A stretch of 64,000 bases of DNA. It comes from an uncultured Acidobacteriaceae bacterium (lineage in GTDB: Bacteria > Acidobacteriota > Terriglobia > Terriglobales > Acidobacteriaceae). The stretch lies in the NCBI GenBank assembly GCA_903849645.1, contig CAINJJ010000009.1:62001-126000 (forward strand), read 5' to 3'. Made by a program: the position numbers and the translations under genes. This document shows positions 16,713-25,475 of the stretch, piece after piece (position 1 is the stretch's first letter; each line of letters opens with the position of its first letter). The notes beneath the pieces were generated by a model. It made no database searches. It saw only the letters and a program-made list of their open reading frames with translations, and had not been told where the DNA came from.

Positions 16713-19547
16713 ATGAAGACGACACTTGCACTCTCACCGCTAAAGCGGCTTTGGGTTGGTGGCTGCATCGCTCTGTGCGCCATGGCCGCGGCCTCGCTCG
16801 GCGCGCAATCGGCGGCTCCCCGCATCACCGCGGAGGTCATCAGCTCCGAGCAGGCCACACTCCAGGGCACATTGCATCCCCTCGCCAGGCCTGAGTTCGA
16901 CGCAGGCCGCCTCCCCGGCGAAACCCGCCTTACCGGCATTACCCTCGTCTTCAATCGCTCCGCCGCCCAGCAGGCCGACCTTGACGCCCTCATGGCCGCG
17001 CAGCAGGACCCCGCCTCCCCCCTCTATCACCAGTGGCTCACCCCCGAGCAGTTTGGCGCGCGCTTCGGCATGGCCCAGGCCGACCTCGACAAGGTGCAGA
17101 CCTGGATCGAGCAGCAGGGCTTCGCCGTCGACTCCATCGCCCGCAGCCGCACCTTCATCCGCTTCTCCGGCAGCGTCCGCCAGGCGGAGCAGGCCTTCTC
17201 CACACAGATGCACTACTACAGCGCACAGGGCGAGCGCCACATCTCGCCTTCCACGGAGCTGTCGCTGCCCGCCGCCATCGCGCCCACTGTCGAGACCATT
17301 CGCAACATCACGGACTTCCGCCCCAAGTCGCAGGTCATCCTCGGCCGGGACCTGGCCGCCCGCCCGTCCTTCACCTCCAGCACCAGCGGCAGCGTCTACC
17401 TTGCTCCCGGCGACGTCAAGAAGGCCTATGACGCCAATCCCCTTTCCACCGCGGGCTTCACCGGCGCGGGCCAATCCATCACCATCGTCGGCCAGTCCGC
17501 CGTCGCGCTCAGCGACGTCGAGCACTTTCAGACCGCCTCCGGCCTCACCGTCAAGGACCCCACCGTCATCCTGGTTCCCGGCTCAGGCGCCTCCACCATC
17601 TACAGCGGCGATGAAACCGAGTCCGACCTCGACCTCGAATGGTCCGGCGCCATGGCCCCCGGCGCGCAAGTCAACTTCGTCTACACCGGCGACGCAAACA
17701 CCAGCAACGGCGTCTTTGACTCCATCACCTACGCCGTCGATCAGAAGATCGGCAACCTCATCAGCGTCAGCTACGGCGCCTGCGAGCTGACCCTGAACGG
17801 ATTCTCCCTCGAGACCTCGTTTCAGCAGGCGGCCACGCAGGGCCAGACCCTCCTCGTCTCCTCCGGTGACAGCGGCTCCACAGGCTGCTTCCAGGGCACC
17901 AACGTCACCAATCCCCCGCTCGCTACCCAGGAGAAGCTCGCTGTCAGCTACCCAGCCAGCAGCCCCCTGGTCACAGCCGTCGGCGGGACGGAGATTACCT
18001 TGGCCAATGATGCGGTCGGCACCTATTGGGCCGCCGCCTCCGGCGCGGATGTCCTCACCAGCGCCCTTAGTTACATTCCAGAGGTCGCCTGGAACGACGA
18101 CTCCTCCAGTTGCACCGCGGTTGACTGCCTCAGCTCCACCGGCGGCGGCCTCAGCGCCCTCTTCACCAAGCCCACCTGGCAGACCGGCGTCCCTGGCATC
18201 CCCGCCGACGGCTTCCGCGACGTGCCCGATATCTCCCTCTACTCCTCGCCCAGCCTTCCGGGCTACCTCTATTGCAGCAGCGACGCCTCGGTGGGCATCA
18301 CCGGCAGTTGCTCCAACGGCAACTTCCGCGACGCCAACAACAAGTACCTCACCGTCGCCGGCGGCACCAGCTTCGCCGCCCCCGTATTCGCCGGCATGCT
18401 GGCCGTCCTCAACCAGAAGCTCGGCTACAACACCGGACAGGGGCTCATCAACACGGAGCTCTATAAGCTGGCTTCCAACGCCGCCACCTACGCCGCCGCC
18501 TTCCACGACATCACCACCGGCGACAACACCTGCCTTGGACCCGCGACGCAGTGCACCGGCCCCATCGGCTACACCACCAACGTGGGCTATGACCTCGTCA
18601 CCGGCCTCGGCTCCATTGACCTGAACGCTCTGGCCAACGCCTGGCCGGCCAGCACGGCCACCACCATCGGCACCACCACCAGCGTCTCGGCCTCCAACAC
18701 CGCCCCCGTCATCAACACCAATGTCAGCTTCACCATCGGCGTCACCTCCAACACCGGCTCCACCGTGCCCACTGGCGCCGTGACCATCATCGTGGACGGC
18801 GGCACCCCCATCACCGGCAACGCCCTGTCCGCCAGCGGCGCTTACGTATACACCACGCAGTTCGCTGCCGCCGGCAACCACCAGGTCATCGCACAATACG
18901 TGGGCGACGCCACCCACGCCGTCTCCACCGGCGTAGCTTCGGTCAACGTCTCCACTACCAGCTCCGGCGGCGGCAGCTTCACCCTGTCTGCCTCCCCGCT
19001 CACCCTCACCCAGGGCGGCATGGGCAGTTCCTCTGTCACTGTCACGCCCTCGGGTGGCTATACCGGAACCGTCAAGTTCACCGTCTCCTCGCCCGTCTCG
19101 CTCTGCTATGCGGCCACCAACGGCGCTGTGAGCGGCGCAAACCCGGTCACAGTCACCGTCACCATTGACACCGCCCTGGCCGACTGCGGTCTCGCGGCGG
19201 TCCAGAAAGGCTCCGGCCAGGTCGGCATCATCGGCACCCATGCTGCCGCGCTGCCCGCGCCGCGTCCCTTTGCTTCCGGGCTCTCCATCCAGCAGGCGGC
19301 CTTCAGCCTTGCCGGGCTCTTCATCGCGGGACTTCTCGGCTGGCGCCGTCGCCAGTTGCGCGGCCTCTCCTGCCTCATCGCCCTGGCAGTCCTGGGCCTC
19401 ACCCTCTCGGCCTGCGGCGGCAGCAGCACCAAGACCACCGGCTCCTCCTACACACCCAAGGGGACCTACTCCGTCACCATCACCGGCGCCGACACCACCT
19501 CGGCAACCATCACCTCCACAGCCACCCTCAACCTCACCGTTCAATAG
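16713..19547 (+). CDS. Secreted S53 (kumamolisin/sedolisin) peptidase with Ig-like domain and unusual C-terminal anchor
   Basis: 944 aa. ATG 16713 with AAGGA (16703-16707) is preferred; ATG 16707 is six bases upstream in frame. Order: signal peptide (1-32), pro-kumamolisin activation domain (about 45-190), S53 catalytic domain (about 215-645), a Big-like Ig domain (about 660-750), a second beta domain, then a C-terminal anchor. Catalytic residues are intact: Glu303 and Asp307 in a Glu-x3-Asp motif, Asp386 in SSGDSG and Ser553 in GGTSFAAP. S53 enzymes are acid-acting serine-carboxyl endopeptidases. The tail has a TM helix (about 860-877), a Trp-Arg-Arg-Arg, and a second hydrophobic helix ending in a lipobox-like LSAC (Cys901), followed by a 43-residue beta segment. 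Confidence 0.92.
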   Translation: MKTTLALSPLKRLWVGGCIALCAMAAASLGAQSAAPRITAEVISSEQATLQGTLHPLARPEFDAGRLPGETRLTGITLVFNRSAAQQADLDALMAAQQDPASPLYHQWLTPEQFGARFGMAQADLDKVQTWIEQQGFAVDSIARSRTFIRFSGSVRQAEQAFSTQMHYYSAQGERHISPSTELSLPAAIAPTVETIRNITDFRPKSQVILGRDLAARPSFTSSTSGSVYLAPGDVKKAYDANPLSTAGFTGAGQSITIVGQSAVALSDVEHFQTASGLTVKDPTVILVPGSGASTIYSGDETESDLDLEWSGAMAPGAQVNFVYTGDANTSNGVFDSITYAVDQKIGNLISVSYGACELTLNGFSLETSFQQAATQGQTLLVSSGDSGSTGCFQGTNVTNPPLATQEKLAVSYPASSPLVTAVGGTEITLANDAVGTYWAAASGADVLTSALSYIPEVAWNDDSSSCTAVDCLSSTGGGLSALFTKPTWQTGVPGIPADGFRDVPDISLYSSPSLPGYLYCSSDASVGITGSCSNGNFRDANNKYLTVAGGTSFAAPVFAGMLAVLNQKLGYNTGQGLINTELYKLASNAATYAAAFHDITTGDNTCLGPATQCTGPIGYTTNVGYDLVTGLGSIDLNALANAWPASTATTIGTTTSVSASNTAPVINTNVSFTIGVTSNTGSTVPTGAVTIIVDGGTPITGNALSASGAYVYTTQFAAAGNHQVIAQYVGDATHAVSTGVASVNVSTTSSGGGSFTLSASPLTLTQGGMGSSSVTVTPSGGYTGTVKFTVSSPVSLCYAATNGAVSGANPVTVTVTIDTALADCGLAAVQKGSGQVGIIGTHAAALPAPRPFASGLSIQQAAFSLAGLFIAGLLGWRRRQLRGLSCLIALAVLGLTLSACGGSSTKTTGSSYTPKGTYSVTITGADTTSATITSTATLNLTVQ

Positions 19548-19558
19548 CCTTCCAAGGG

Positions 19559-19596
19559 AAAAGGGGCGGACGCCGGCACCGGCGTCCGCCCCTTTA
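19559..19596 (+). terminator. Strong stem-loop terminator after the S53 peptidase gene
   Basis: AAAGGGGCGGACGCCGG pairs perfectly with its complement across a 2-4 nt loop (stem arms 19560-19576 and 19579-19595) 12 bp after the stop codon. The T run is short (TTTA), but the A tract on the 5' side would allow function on both strands. Confidence 0.8.
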
Positions 19597-19654
19597 CCTT
19601 TGGCCCCCGCAACCGAGGCCGTTTGATACACTTCCTCTCCGGAGGCAGTTCCGC

Positions 19655-20818
19655 TTGGCCCATCCACAGCACGCCACCCCCCTGACCCAGCTCTCGGAAG
19701 AAGAGAGCCTGTTTTACGCCAGCGTCCGCCAGTTCGCCGAGGAGTCCATCGGCCCGCACGTCCGCGCCATGGACGACGAGCAGCAGTTAGCCCCCGGCCT
19801 CCTCGACCGCATCTTTGCCCTCGGGGTCATGGCCATCGAAATCCCCGAGGAGTTCGACGGCGCGGCAGGCAGCTTCTTTGACGCCGTGCTGGCCATCGAG
19901 GCCATCTCCACCGTGGACCCCGCCGTGGCCGTCCTCGTCGATGTCCACAACACCCTGGTGGTCAACGCCCTGCGCCGCTGGGGCACTCCGGCGCAGCAGC
20001 AGCAGTGGTTCCCCCGCCTGGCCTCGGACACCGTCGGCGCCTATGCCCTCTCTGAAGCCGGCGCAGGCTCGGACGCCTTCGCTCTCCAGACCCGGGCCAC
20101 CCCCGCCGAGGGAGGCTACCGGCTCGACGGCCGCAAGCTCTGGATCTCCAATGCCCGCGAGGCCGGCCTCTTCATCGTCTTCGCCACTCTCGACCCCGCC
20201 GCCGGCTACCGCGGCATCACCGCCTTCCTGGTGGAAAAAGGCGCCCCCGGCCTCTCCGTCGGCCGCAAGGAAGACAAGCTCGGCATCCGCGCCTCCAGCA
20301 CCTGCGAACTCATCTTGGACGGCTGCTTCGTCCCCGCCGCGAACCTGCTCGGCGAGCCCGGCAAGGGCTACAAGATCGCCATTGAAACCCTGAACGAGGG
20401 CCGCATCGGCATTGGCGCGCAGATGCTGGGCCTGGCCGAGGGCGCGTGGGGCCACGCCGCCCGCTATGCCAAACAGCGCCGCCAGTTCGGCAAGCCCATC
20501 GCCGACTTCCAGGCCGTGCAGTTCTCCCTTGCCCAGATGTCGACGGAGATTGAGGCCGCCCGCCTGATGGTCTACAACGCCGCCCGCCTCAAGGACGCCG
20601 GCCAGCCCTTCCTCACGGAAGCCGCCATGGCCAAGCTCTTCGCCTCCCAGGTGGCCGAGCGCGTCGCCAGCCAGTGCGTGGAGATCTTCGGCGGCAGCGG
20701 CTTCGTCCGCGACCAGCCCGCGGAGAAGTACTTTCGCGACTCCAAGATCGGCAAGATCTACGAGGGCACGTCCAATATGCAACTGGCGACTATCGCGAAA
20801 CAGGTGCTGGGCAAATAG
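19655..20818 (+). CDS. Acyl-CoA dehydrogenase, short/branched-chain type
   Basis: 387 aa. It starts at TTG 19655, nine bases after GGAGG (19641-19645). The three classical domains are present: N-terminal helices (about 10-125), the middle beta domain (about 130-225) with the YALSEAGAGSDA motif that contacts FAD and substrate, and the C-terminal helical bundle (about 235-387). The expected catalytic Glu lies in the IYEGTSNMQL segment, as in butyryl/2-methylbutyryl-CoA dehydrogenases. It catalyses the FAD-dependent first step of beta-oxidation or branched-chain amino-acid breakdown, passing electrons to ETF. It stands alone between a terminator and the convergent mmuM, whose stop is one base away. 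Confidence 0.93.
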   Translation: MAHPQHATPLTQLSEEESLFYASVRQFAEESIGPHVRAMDDEQQLAPGLLDRIFALGVMAIEIPEEFDGAAGSFFDAVLAIEAISTVDPAVAVLVDVHNTLVVNALRRWGTPAQQQQWFPRLASDTVGAYALSEAGAGSDAFALQTRATPAEGGYRLDGRKLWISNAREAGLFIVFATLDPAAGYRGITAFLVEKGAPGLSVGRKEDKLGIRASSTCELILDGCFVPAANLLGEPGKGYKIAIETLNEGRIGIGAQMLGLAEGAWGHAARYAKQRRQFGKPIADFQAVQFSLAQMSTEIEAARLMVYNAARLKDAGQPFLTEAAMAKLFASQVAERVASQCVEIFGGSGFVRDQPAEKYFRDSKIGKIYEGTSNMQLATIAKQVLGK

Positions 20819-20819
20819 T

Positions 20820-21758
20820 TCAGCCCCTCAGCCGCCCCGCCGCCTCCGCCACCTGCGCAATGTGCGCCGGGCGCGTCCGGCAGCAGCCGCCCACGACCTG
20901 CGCGCCGGCAGCGTACCACTCCGCCGCCATGGCCCCAAAGCTCGCCGGGTCGCCCTTGCCCGTCCACGCCCGCGCCTCGGCATCCCAGCCCTCGCCGGAG
21001 TTGGGATACACCAGGACCGGCTTGCCCGACACTCCACGCAGCGCGGCAATCAGGGCCGGCATCAGCGCCGGTTGCGTGCAGTTTACCCCGATGCCCACCA
21101 CCTGCGGGAACCCCGCGGCCACCCCGGCACACTCCGCCAGCGTCTCCCCATGCGCCACATGCTGGCCGTCGCGGCAGGTAAAGCTGATCCATGCCGCCAG
21201 CTCCGGCCAGGGCGCCAGCGCCTCGCCAATCGCCGCCGCCTCTTCCAGCGAGGGCACCGTCTCAAACGCCAGCAGGTCCGGAGACTGCGCCCCCCGTGCC
21301 CCCGCCAGCACCGCAATCCGCTGCCGGTGAAACTCCACCAGCTCCCCAAATCCGCAGTTGTAGTTGCCGTGGTACTCCGCGCCGTTGTGCAGCGCCGCGC
21401 CATACGGCCCCAGCGAGGCCGCCACCAGCACCCGCCGCGCTGGAAACTCGGCCGCAGCTGACCGCGCCAACTCCACGGCCCGCAGCAGCGCCGCGTCCGC
21501 CCGCTCCGCTCCCAGGCCGGACTCCGTATAGCCCATGCGCGAAACCTGGTAGCTGCACGTGGCGATGCACTGCGCGCCCGCCTCGATGTAGGCGCGATGC
21601 ACCGCGACCACCTTTTCCGGCTCGTCTTCCAGCACATGCGCCGACCACAGCGGCCCGTCGATGCGCGCCCCCAGGTATTCCAGCTCCGAGGCCAGCCCGC
21701 CGTCGATGACGCGAACACCGCGCAGGAGTGCCTCCCGCTCGTGACTTCTCTCTGTCAT
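20820..21758 (-). CDS. mmuM: Homocysteine S-methyltransferase
   Basis: 312 aa, ATG at 21758. A single homocysteine-binding (beta/alpha)8 domain covers the whole protein. The three zinc-ligand cysteines of the family are visible: one in GVNC (about 240) and two in GGCC (near 290). Enzymes of this kind methylate L-homocysteine with S-methylmethionine or (S,S)-AdoMet to give methionine. No S-methylmethionine permease (mmuP) is next to it. Upstream on the same strand are a 16-bp tandem repeat and the HGSNAT-like gene, 140 bp away; co-transcription is possible but the functions do not connect. Confidence 0.9.
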   Translation of the reverse strand: MTERSHEREALLRGVRVIDGGLASELEYLGARIDGPLWSAHVLEDEPEKVVAVHRAYIEAGAQCIATCSYQVSRMGYTESGLGAERADAALLRAVELARSAAAEFPARRVLVAASLGPYGAALHNGAEYHGNYNCGFGELVEFHRQRIAVLAGARGAQSPDLLAFETVPSLEEAAAIGEALAPWPELAAWISFTCRDGQHVAHGETLAECAGVAAGFPQVVGIGVNCTQPALMPALIAALRGVSGKPVLVYPNSGEGWDAEARAWTGKGDPASFGAMAAEWYAAGAQVVGGCCRTRPAHIAQVAEAAGRLRG

Positions 21759-21777
21759 GGATTGATGCTACCGCTTG

Positions 21778-21841
21778 TTCACTTCTTCACTCATTCACTT
21801 CTTCACTCATTCACTTCTTCACTGGTTAACTTCTTCACTCG
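21778..21841. repeat. Four tandem copies of a 16-bp unit
   Basis: The unit TTCACTTCTTCACTCA occurs at 21778, 21794, 21810 and 21826. The first two copies are identical; the third ends in GG and the fourth reads TTAAC... and ends in CG. It lies in the 140-bp gap between the HGSNAT-like gene and mmuM. Such short unit arrays can vary in number between strains. Confidence 0.9.
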
Positions 21842-21898
21842 TCCACTCGGACAACCACGCCCACCAATCGACCTGCTGGCCCCGGGCCTGCCCGCTCG

Positions 21899-23080
21899 CT
21901 ACACCTTGACGAAGATCTTCTTCCGGTAAAGCACCCACACCGGAATGAAGCAGTAGGCGAGAGTGAAGACCGAGAAAGCAAACGCCGCCCAGCCGGGGTC
22001 GGGGATGTGGATGAAGACGTGGTTGAAGATCCACGCCAGCGGGTCGGTGCGCTTGCCGTCCGCCACAAAGTGAATGTTGGACAGGGCGCTCGGCACCAGT
22101 TCACTGAACATGTAGGCCACAATGGCATTCGAGCCCAGCACCAGCCAGGGATAGACCAGACCCTTGCTCTGCCCCTTGCCCCAGCCAAATTTCTCAACTA
22201 CCCAATAAGCAACCGTCAGCAACGTGAGCGAATAGCCCGCCGCCACCAGCACAAACGAGCTCGTCCACATGTTCTTGTTGAGCGGGAACCAGACCGACCA
22301 CAGGTAGCCGCAGCCCAGGCACGCGACGGTTCCCGCCGCCAGGCCCAGCCCCTTGGCCGAGACGCTTCTCTGCGTCCGCAGCCACAGGGCGGCCAGCATC
22401 CCCAGCAGCGCCGTGCCGATGGCCGGCAGGTCGCTCAACAGCCCCTCGGGGTCGCGTACATTGTGCAGCCCGGGGCCCGACCAGTCGAGATACAGGTGGT
22501 TCGGCATCAGCAGCCGGTCCAGCCATGAAGTCAGGTTCAGCGTCTGGTCCATGAAGGGAAAATCGCGGCCCGGCACGCCCGCGCCCGGCACGGGAACCCA
22601 CCGCAGCAGCACGTAGTAGCCCACCAGCGCCGCCACCAGCGCAATCACCTTGGTGGATGCCCGCTTGTCCCAGAGGTAGAAAAGGCCTACTGCCAGGTAG
22701 CAGACCGCGATCCGCTGCAGCACGCCGTAGAAGCGCAGGTGGTCGAGCGCGAAGAACGGAAACCCGTTGACCACCACGCCCAGCAGGAACAGCACCACGG
22801 CTCGCTGCACCGTGTGCCAGGCCAGGGCAGAGCGCCTGGCCCCCCGCGCCAGCCGCGCCTCAAAGGCAAACACCACCGAGGCCCCCACCACAAACACAAA
22901 CGTGGGAAACACCAGGTCGGTGGGCGTGAGGCCGTTCCATGCCGCGTGATTCATGAAGCCCCACGAGCCAGGGCCGCCGTTGTTGTTCACCATGATCATG
23001 AAGGCGATGGTGATGCCGCGCACCACATCCAGCGAGAGCAGCCGCTGAATGGGGGTGGGAGCAAGAGCCGGATTCGTCAT
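21899..23080 (-). CDS. HGSNAT/NagX-like multi-pass acyltransferase family protein (DUF1624/DUF5009)
   Basis: 393 aa, ATG 23080 with GGAG about ten bases upstream. It opens with the family signature RLLSLDVVRGITIAFMIMVN and has about ten to eleven transmembrane helices. The conserved Asn-rich first helix and the loop His/Asp residues of the heparan-alpha-glucosaminide N-acetyltransferase family are present. In animals such proteins transfer acetyl from cytosolic acetyl-CoA across the membrane to sugar amines; bacterial homologues are thought to act on periplasmic amino sugars from peptidoglycan or chitin. It is divergent from the OPT transporter gene (200 bp between starts). Confidence 0.85.
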   Translation of the reverse strand: MTNPALAPTPIQRLLSLDVVRGITIAFMIMVNNNGGPGSWGFMNHAAWNGLTPTDLVFPTFVFVVGASVVFAFEARLARGARRSALAWHTVQRAVVLFLLGVVVNGFPFFALDHLRFYGVLQRIAVCYLAVGLFYLWDKRASTKVIALVAALVGYYVLLRWVPVPGAGVPGRDFPFMDQTLNLTSWLDRLLMPNHLYLDWSGPGLHNVRDPEGLLSDLPAIGTALLGMLAALWLRTQRSVSAKGLGLAAGTVACLGCGYLWSVWFPLNKNMWTSSFVLVAAGYSLTLLTVAYWVVEKFGWGKGQSKGLVYPWLVLGSNAIVAYMFSELVPSALSNIHFVADGKRTDPLAWIFNHVFIHIPDPGWAAFAFSVFTLAYCFIPVWVLYRKKIFVKV

Positions 23081-23280
23081 TGAGTTTGGATTCTCCGTAC
23101 TGGCTGTTTCGAGAGTAGGGATTTACGCTACGCGCTCAGGGTATGGTTCGCCAAGCCCCCTTGGCTTGGGCGGCGCGCCGGCCTTCCGGGTCTCCGCCTG
23201 TTCCACACCTCCCCTGCGCTGCTACACTCCCCCTTCAGGGACTTCCCGCAAATTTGAAAGCCAGCAAGTGGAGGCTATCC

Positions 23281-25467
23281 ATGCCCGAGTTTCAGCCCTT
23301 TGTCTCACCCAACGAGAACCGCCCCGAATTCACCTTCCGCGCCATCCTTCTGGGATCGCTCTTCGGCATCATCTTCGGCGGCGTCACGGTCTACGTGGGC
23401 CTGCGCGCCGGACTCACCGTCGCTGCCTCCATCCCCATCTCGGTGCTCTCCATCAGCATCCTGCGCGCCTTCGGCCGCGCCTCCATCCTTGAAAACAATA
23501 TCGTCCAGACCACCGGCAACGCAGGCCAATCCATCGCCGCCGGCGTGATCTTCACCCTGCCCGCGCTCATCTTCCTGGGCTTTGACCTCGAGTACTCCCG
23601 CATCTTCCTGCTGGCCCTGATCGGCGGCTGGCTGGGCGTGCTGTTCATGATTCCCCTGCGCCGCCAGTTGATTGTGGAGGAGCACGGCAACCTCACCTAT
23701 CCTGAAGGCACCGCCTGCGCCGACGTGCTCATGGCCGGTGAGCGAGGCGGGTCGCTGGCCGGCCGGGTCTTCTTCGGCCTGGGCCTGGGCGCGCTGTACA
23801 CCTTCTTCCAGAACGAAAATCTCTTCAAGGCCTGGCCGGGAACTCCCGAGTTCCAGCCTGACTTTGGCCCGCAGCACATCCTCAAAGGGTCTTCCATCAA
23901 GGCCGACGCCACACCGGAGTACCTCGGCGTGGGTTACATCATCGGCCCCAAGGTCGCCGGGGTCATCTTCGCCGGCGGCGTCTTCTCCTGGCTCGTTCTC
24001 ATGCCTCTGATCTACTTCTTCGGCAAGGAACTCGGCCACCCCATCTACCCCGGCACCATCCCCATTGCGGCCATGGGACCGAGCCAGCTCTGGTCCACCT
24101 ACATCCGTCCCATGGGCGCGGGCGCGGTCGCCGCCGCCGGGCTCATCACCCTCATCAAGACCCTGCCCACCATCTTCAGCGCCCTCCGTTCCGGCTTCAA
24201 AAACCTCAAGCCCGGCTCTGCCGCCGCCAAGGCCAAACCCATCCGCACCGAGAATGACCTCTCCATGGGCGTGGTCGTCGTCGGCTCCATTGTCCTGGTC
24301 GCCTTCATGTTCTTCTTCCTGGAGTTCAAGCCGGTGCCCGGAGCGCAGGTGGGCTGGCTGGCCAACCTTGCCGCGTCGCTGCTGGTAGTGGTCTTCGGCT
24401 TCCTTTTCGTCACTGTCAGCTCGCGCATTGTGGGGCTCATCGGCTCCTCGGCCAACCCCATCTCCGGCATGACCATCGCCACCCTCATGGCCACCTCCGC
24501 CATCTTCCTGGTCAAGGGCTGGACCAGCCCCGCCTTTGGCGCTCTGGCCATCACCATCGGCGGCGTGGTCTGCATCGCCGCGGCCAACGCCGGCGACACC
24601 TCGCAGGACCTCAAAACCGGCTACATCATCGGCGCCACGCCCCGCCTCCAGCAGATTGCCCTCATCATCGGAGTCGTGGTTTCCACCGTCGCCATTGGCC
24701 TTACTCTCAACCTGATGAACACCGGCCTGCAGGAGTTCCGCGAAGCCGGCCAGGCATGGGACCTCAACGCCACCCACCCCGGCGTCGCCGTGCAGACCGA
24801 TGCCCAGCGCCTGCCGGAACAGATTCGCGTGCTCGGCGCGGGCAAGACCTCCACCATCCATCACAAGGGCGAATACGTCATCCTCAACGCGCTCGGTTCG
24901 GCCGAGTTGGCAGACGGCAAGTACCTCTACTCCCCCGCCTCCCACCAGATTGAAGTCCAGTGGATTCAGGGCATCGGCAGTGAAAAGGCCGCCGCCCCCC
25001 AGGCCCGCCTGATGGCCACCGTCATCAACGGCATCCTGAGCCGCAAGCTTCCCTGGGGCCTGGTGCTGCTGGGCGTATTCCTGGTGATCGCGGTTGAGTT
25101 GCTCGGCATCCGCTCGCTCTCGTTCGCCGTGGGCGCGTATCTCTCCATCGGCACAACGCTGGCCATCTTTGTCGGCGGCATGGTGCGCTGGTTTGTGGAT
25201 TCAGCGGTCAAGAAGGCCGGCGGCGACACGGCGGACGCCGACAGCGAGATCTCTCCCGGCTCCCTCTTCGCCTCCGGACTCATCGCCGCGGGCGGCATTG
25301 TGGGTCTGGTTGGCGTGGCGCTCAAGGGCTACGAGTCCACCTTTGACAAGGGCGACCTGCTCAACTTCCCCCACACCTTCCTCGACAACAACTACGTCGC
25401 TGTCGCGGCCTTTGCGGCGCTCGCGTTTTCGCTCTACTACTTTGCCCGCAAACCGCTCAAGAAATAG
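23281..25467 (+). CDS. OPT-family oligopeptide transporter
   Basis: 728 aa. The start is ATG 23281 with GGAGG at 23270-23274; a 46-codon upstream extension lacks coding character. About 15 transmembrane helices are spread along the protein. The OPT signature occurs at the N terminus (FRAILLGSLFGIIFGG...YVGLRAGLT) and a second conserved block NPISGMTIATLM lies near residue 400. A hydrophilic insert is found at about 475-560. OPT proteins are proton-coupled importers of small peptides or metal chelates. The following GH29-like gene begins only 8 bp after its stop, suggesting one transcript. Confidence 0.93.
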   Translation: MPEFQPFVSPNENRPEFTFRAILLGSLFGIIFGGVTVYVGLRAGLTVAASIPISVLSISILRAFGRASILENNIVQTTGNAGQSIAAGVIFTLPALIFLGFDLEYSRIFLLALIGGWLGVLFMIPLRRQLIVEEHGNLTYPEGTACADVLMAGERGGSLAGRVFFGLGLGALYTFFQNENLFKAWPGTPEFQPDFGPQHILKGSSIKADATPEYLGVGYIIGPKVAGVIFAGGVFSWLVLMPLIYFFGKELGHPIYPGTIPIAAMGPSQLWSTYIRPMGAGAVAAAGLITLIKTLPTIFSALRSGFKNLKPGSAAAKAKPIRTENDLSMGVVVVGSIVLVAFMFFFLEFKPVPGAQVGWLANLAASLLVVVFGFLFVTVSSRIVGLIGSSANPISGMTIATLMATSAIFLVKGWTSPAFGALAITIGGVVCIAAANAGDTSQDLKTGYIIGATPRLQQIALIIGVVVSTVAIGLTLNLMNTGLQEFREAGQAWDLNATHPGVAVQTDAQRLPEQIRVLGAGKTSTIHHKGEYVILNALGSAELADGKYLYSPASHQIEVQWIQGIGSEKAAAPQARLMATVINGILSRKLPWGLVLLGVFLVIAVELLGIRSLSFAVGAYLSIGTTLAIFVGGMVRWFVDSAVKKAGGDTADADSEISPGSLFASGLIAAGGIVGLVGVALKGYESTFDKGDLLNFPHTFLDNNYVAVAAFAALAFSLYYFARKPLKK

Positions 25468-25475
25468 GGCCGCAG

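Noticed and set aside
17583-19667. 694-codon minus-strand open frame opposite the S53 peptidase gene
   Set aside because: Composition is typical of an antisense shadow, and the plus-strand gene has all catalytic motifs.
23305-24945. 546-codon minus-strand open frame opposite the OPT transporter
   Set aside because: Antisense shadow with Asp/Gly/Glu-rich low-complexity content; the plus frame is a clear transporter.
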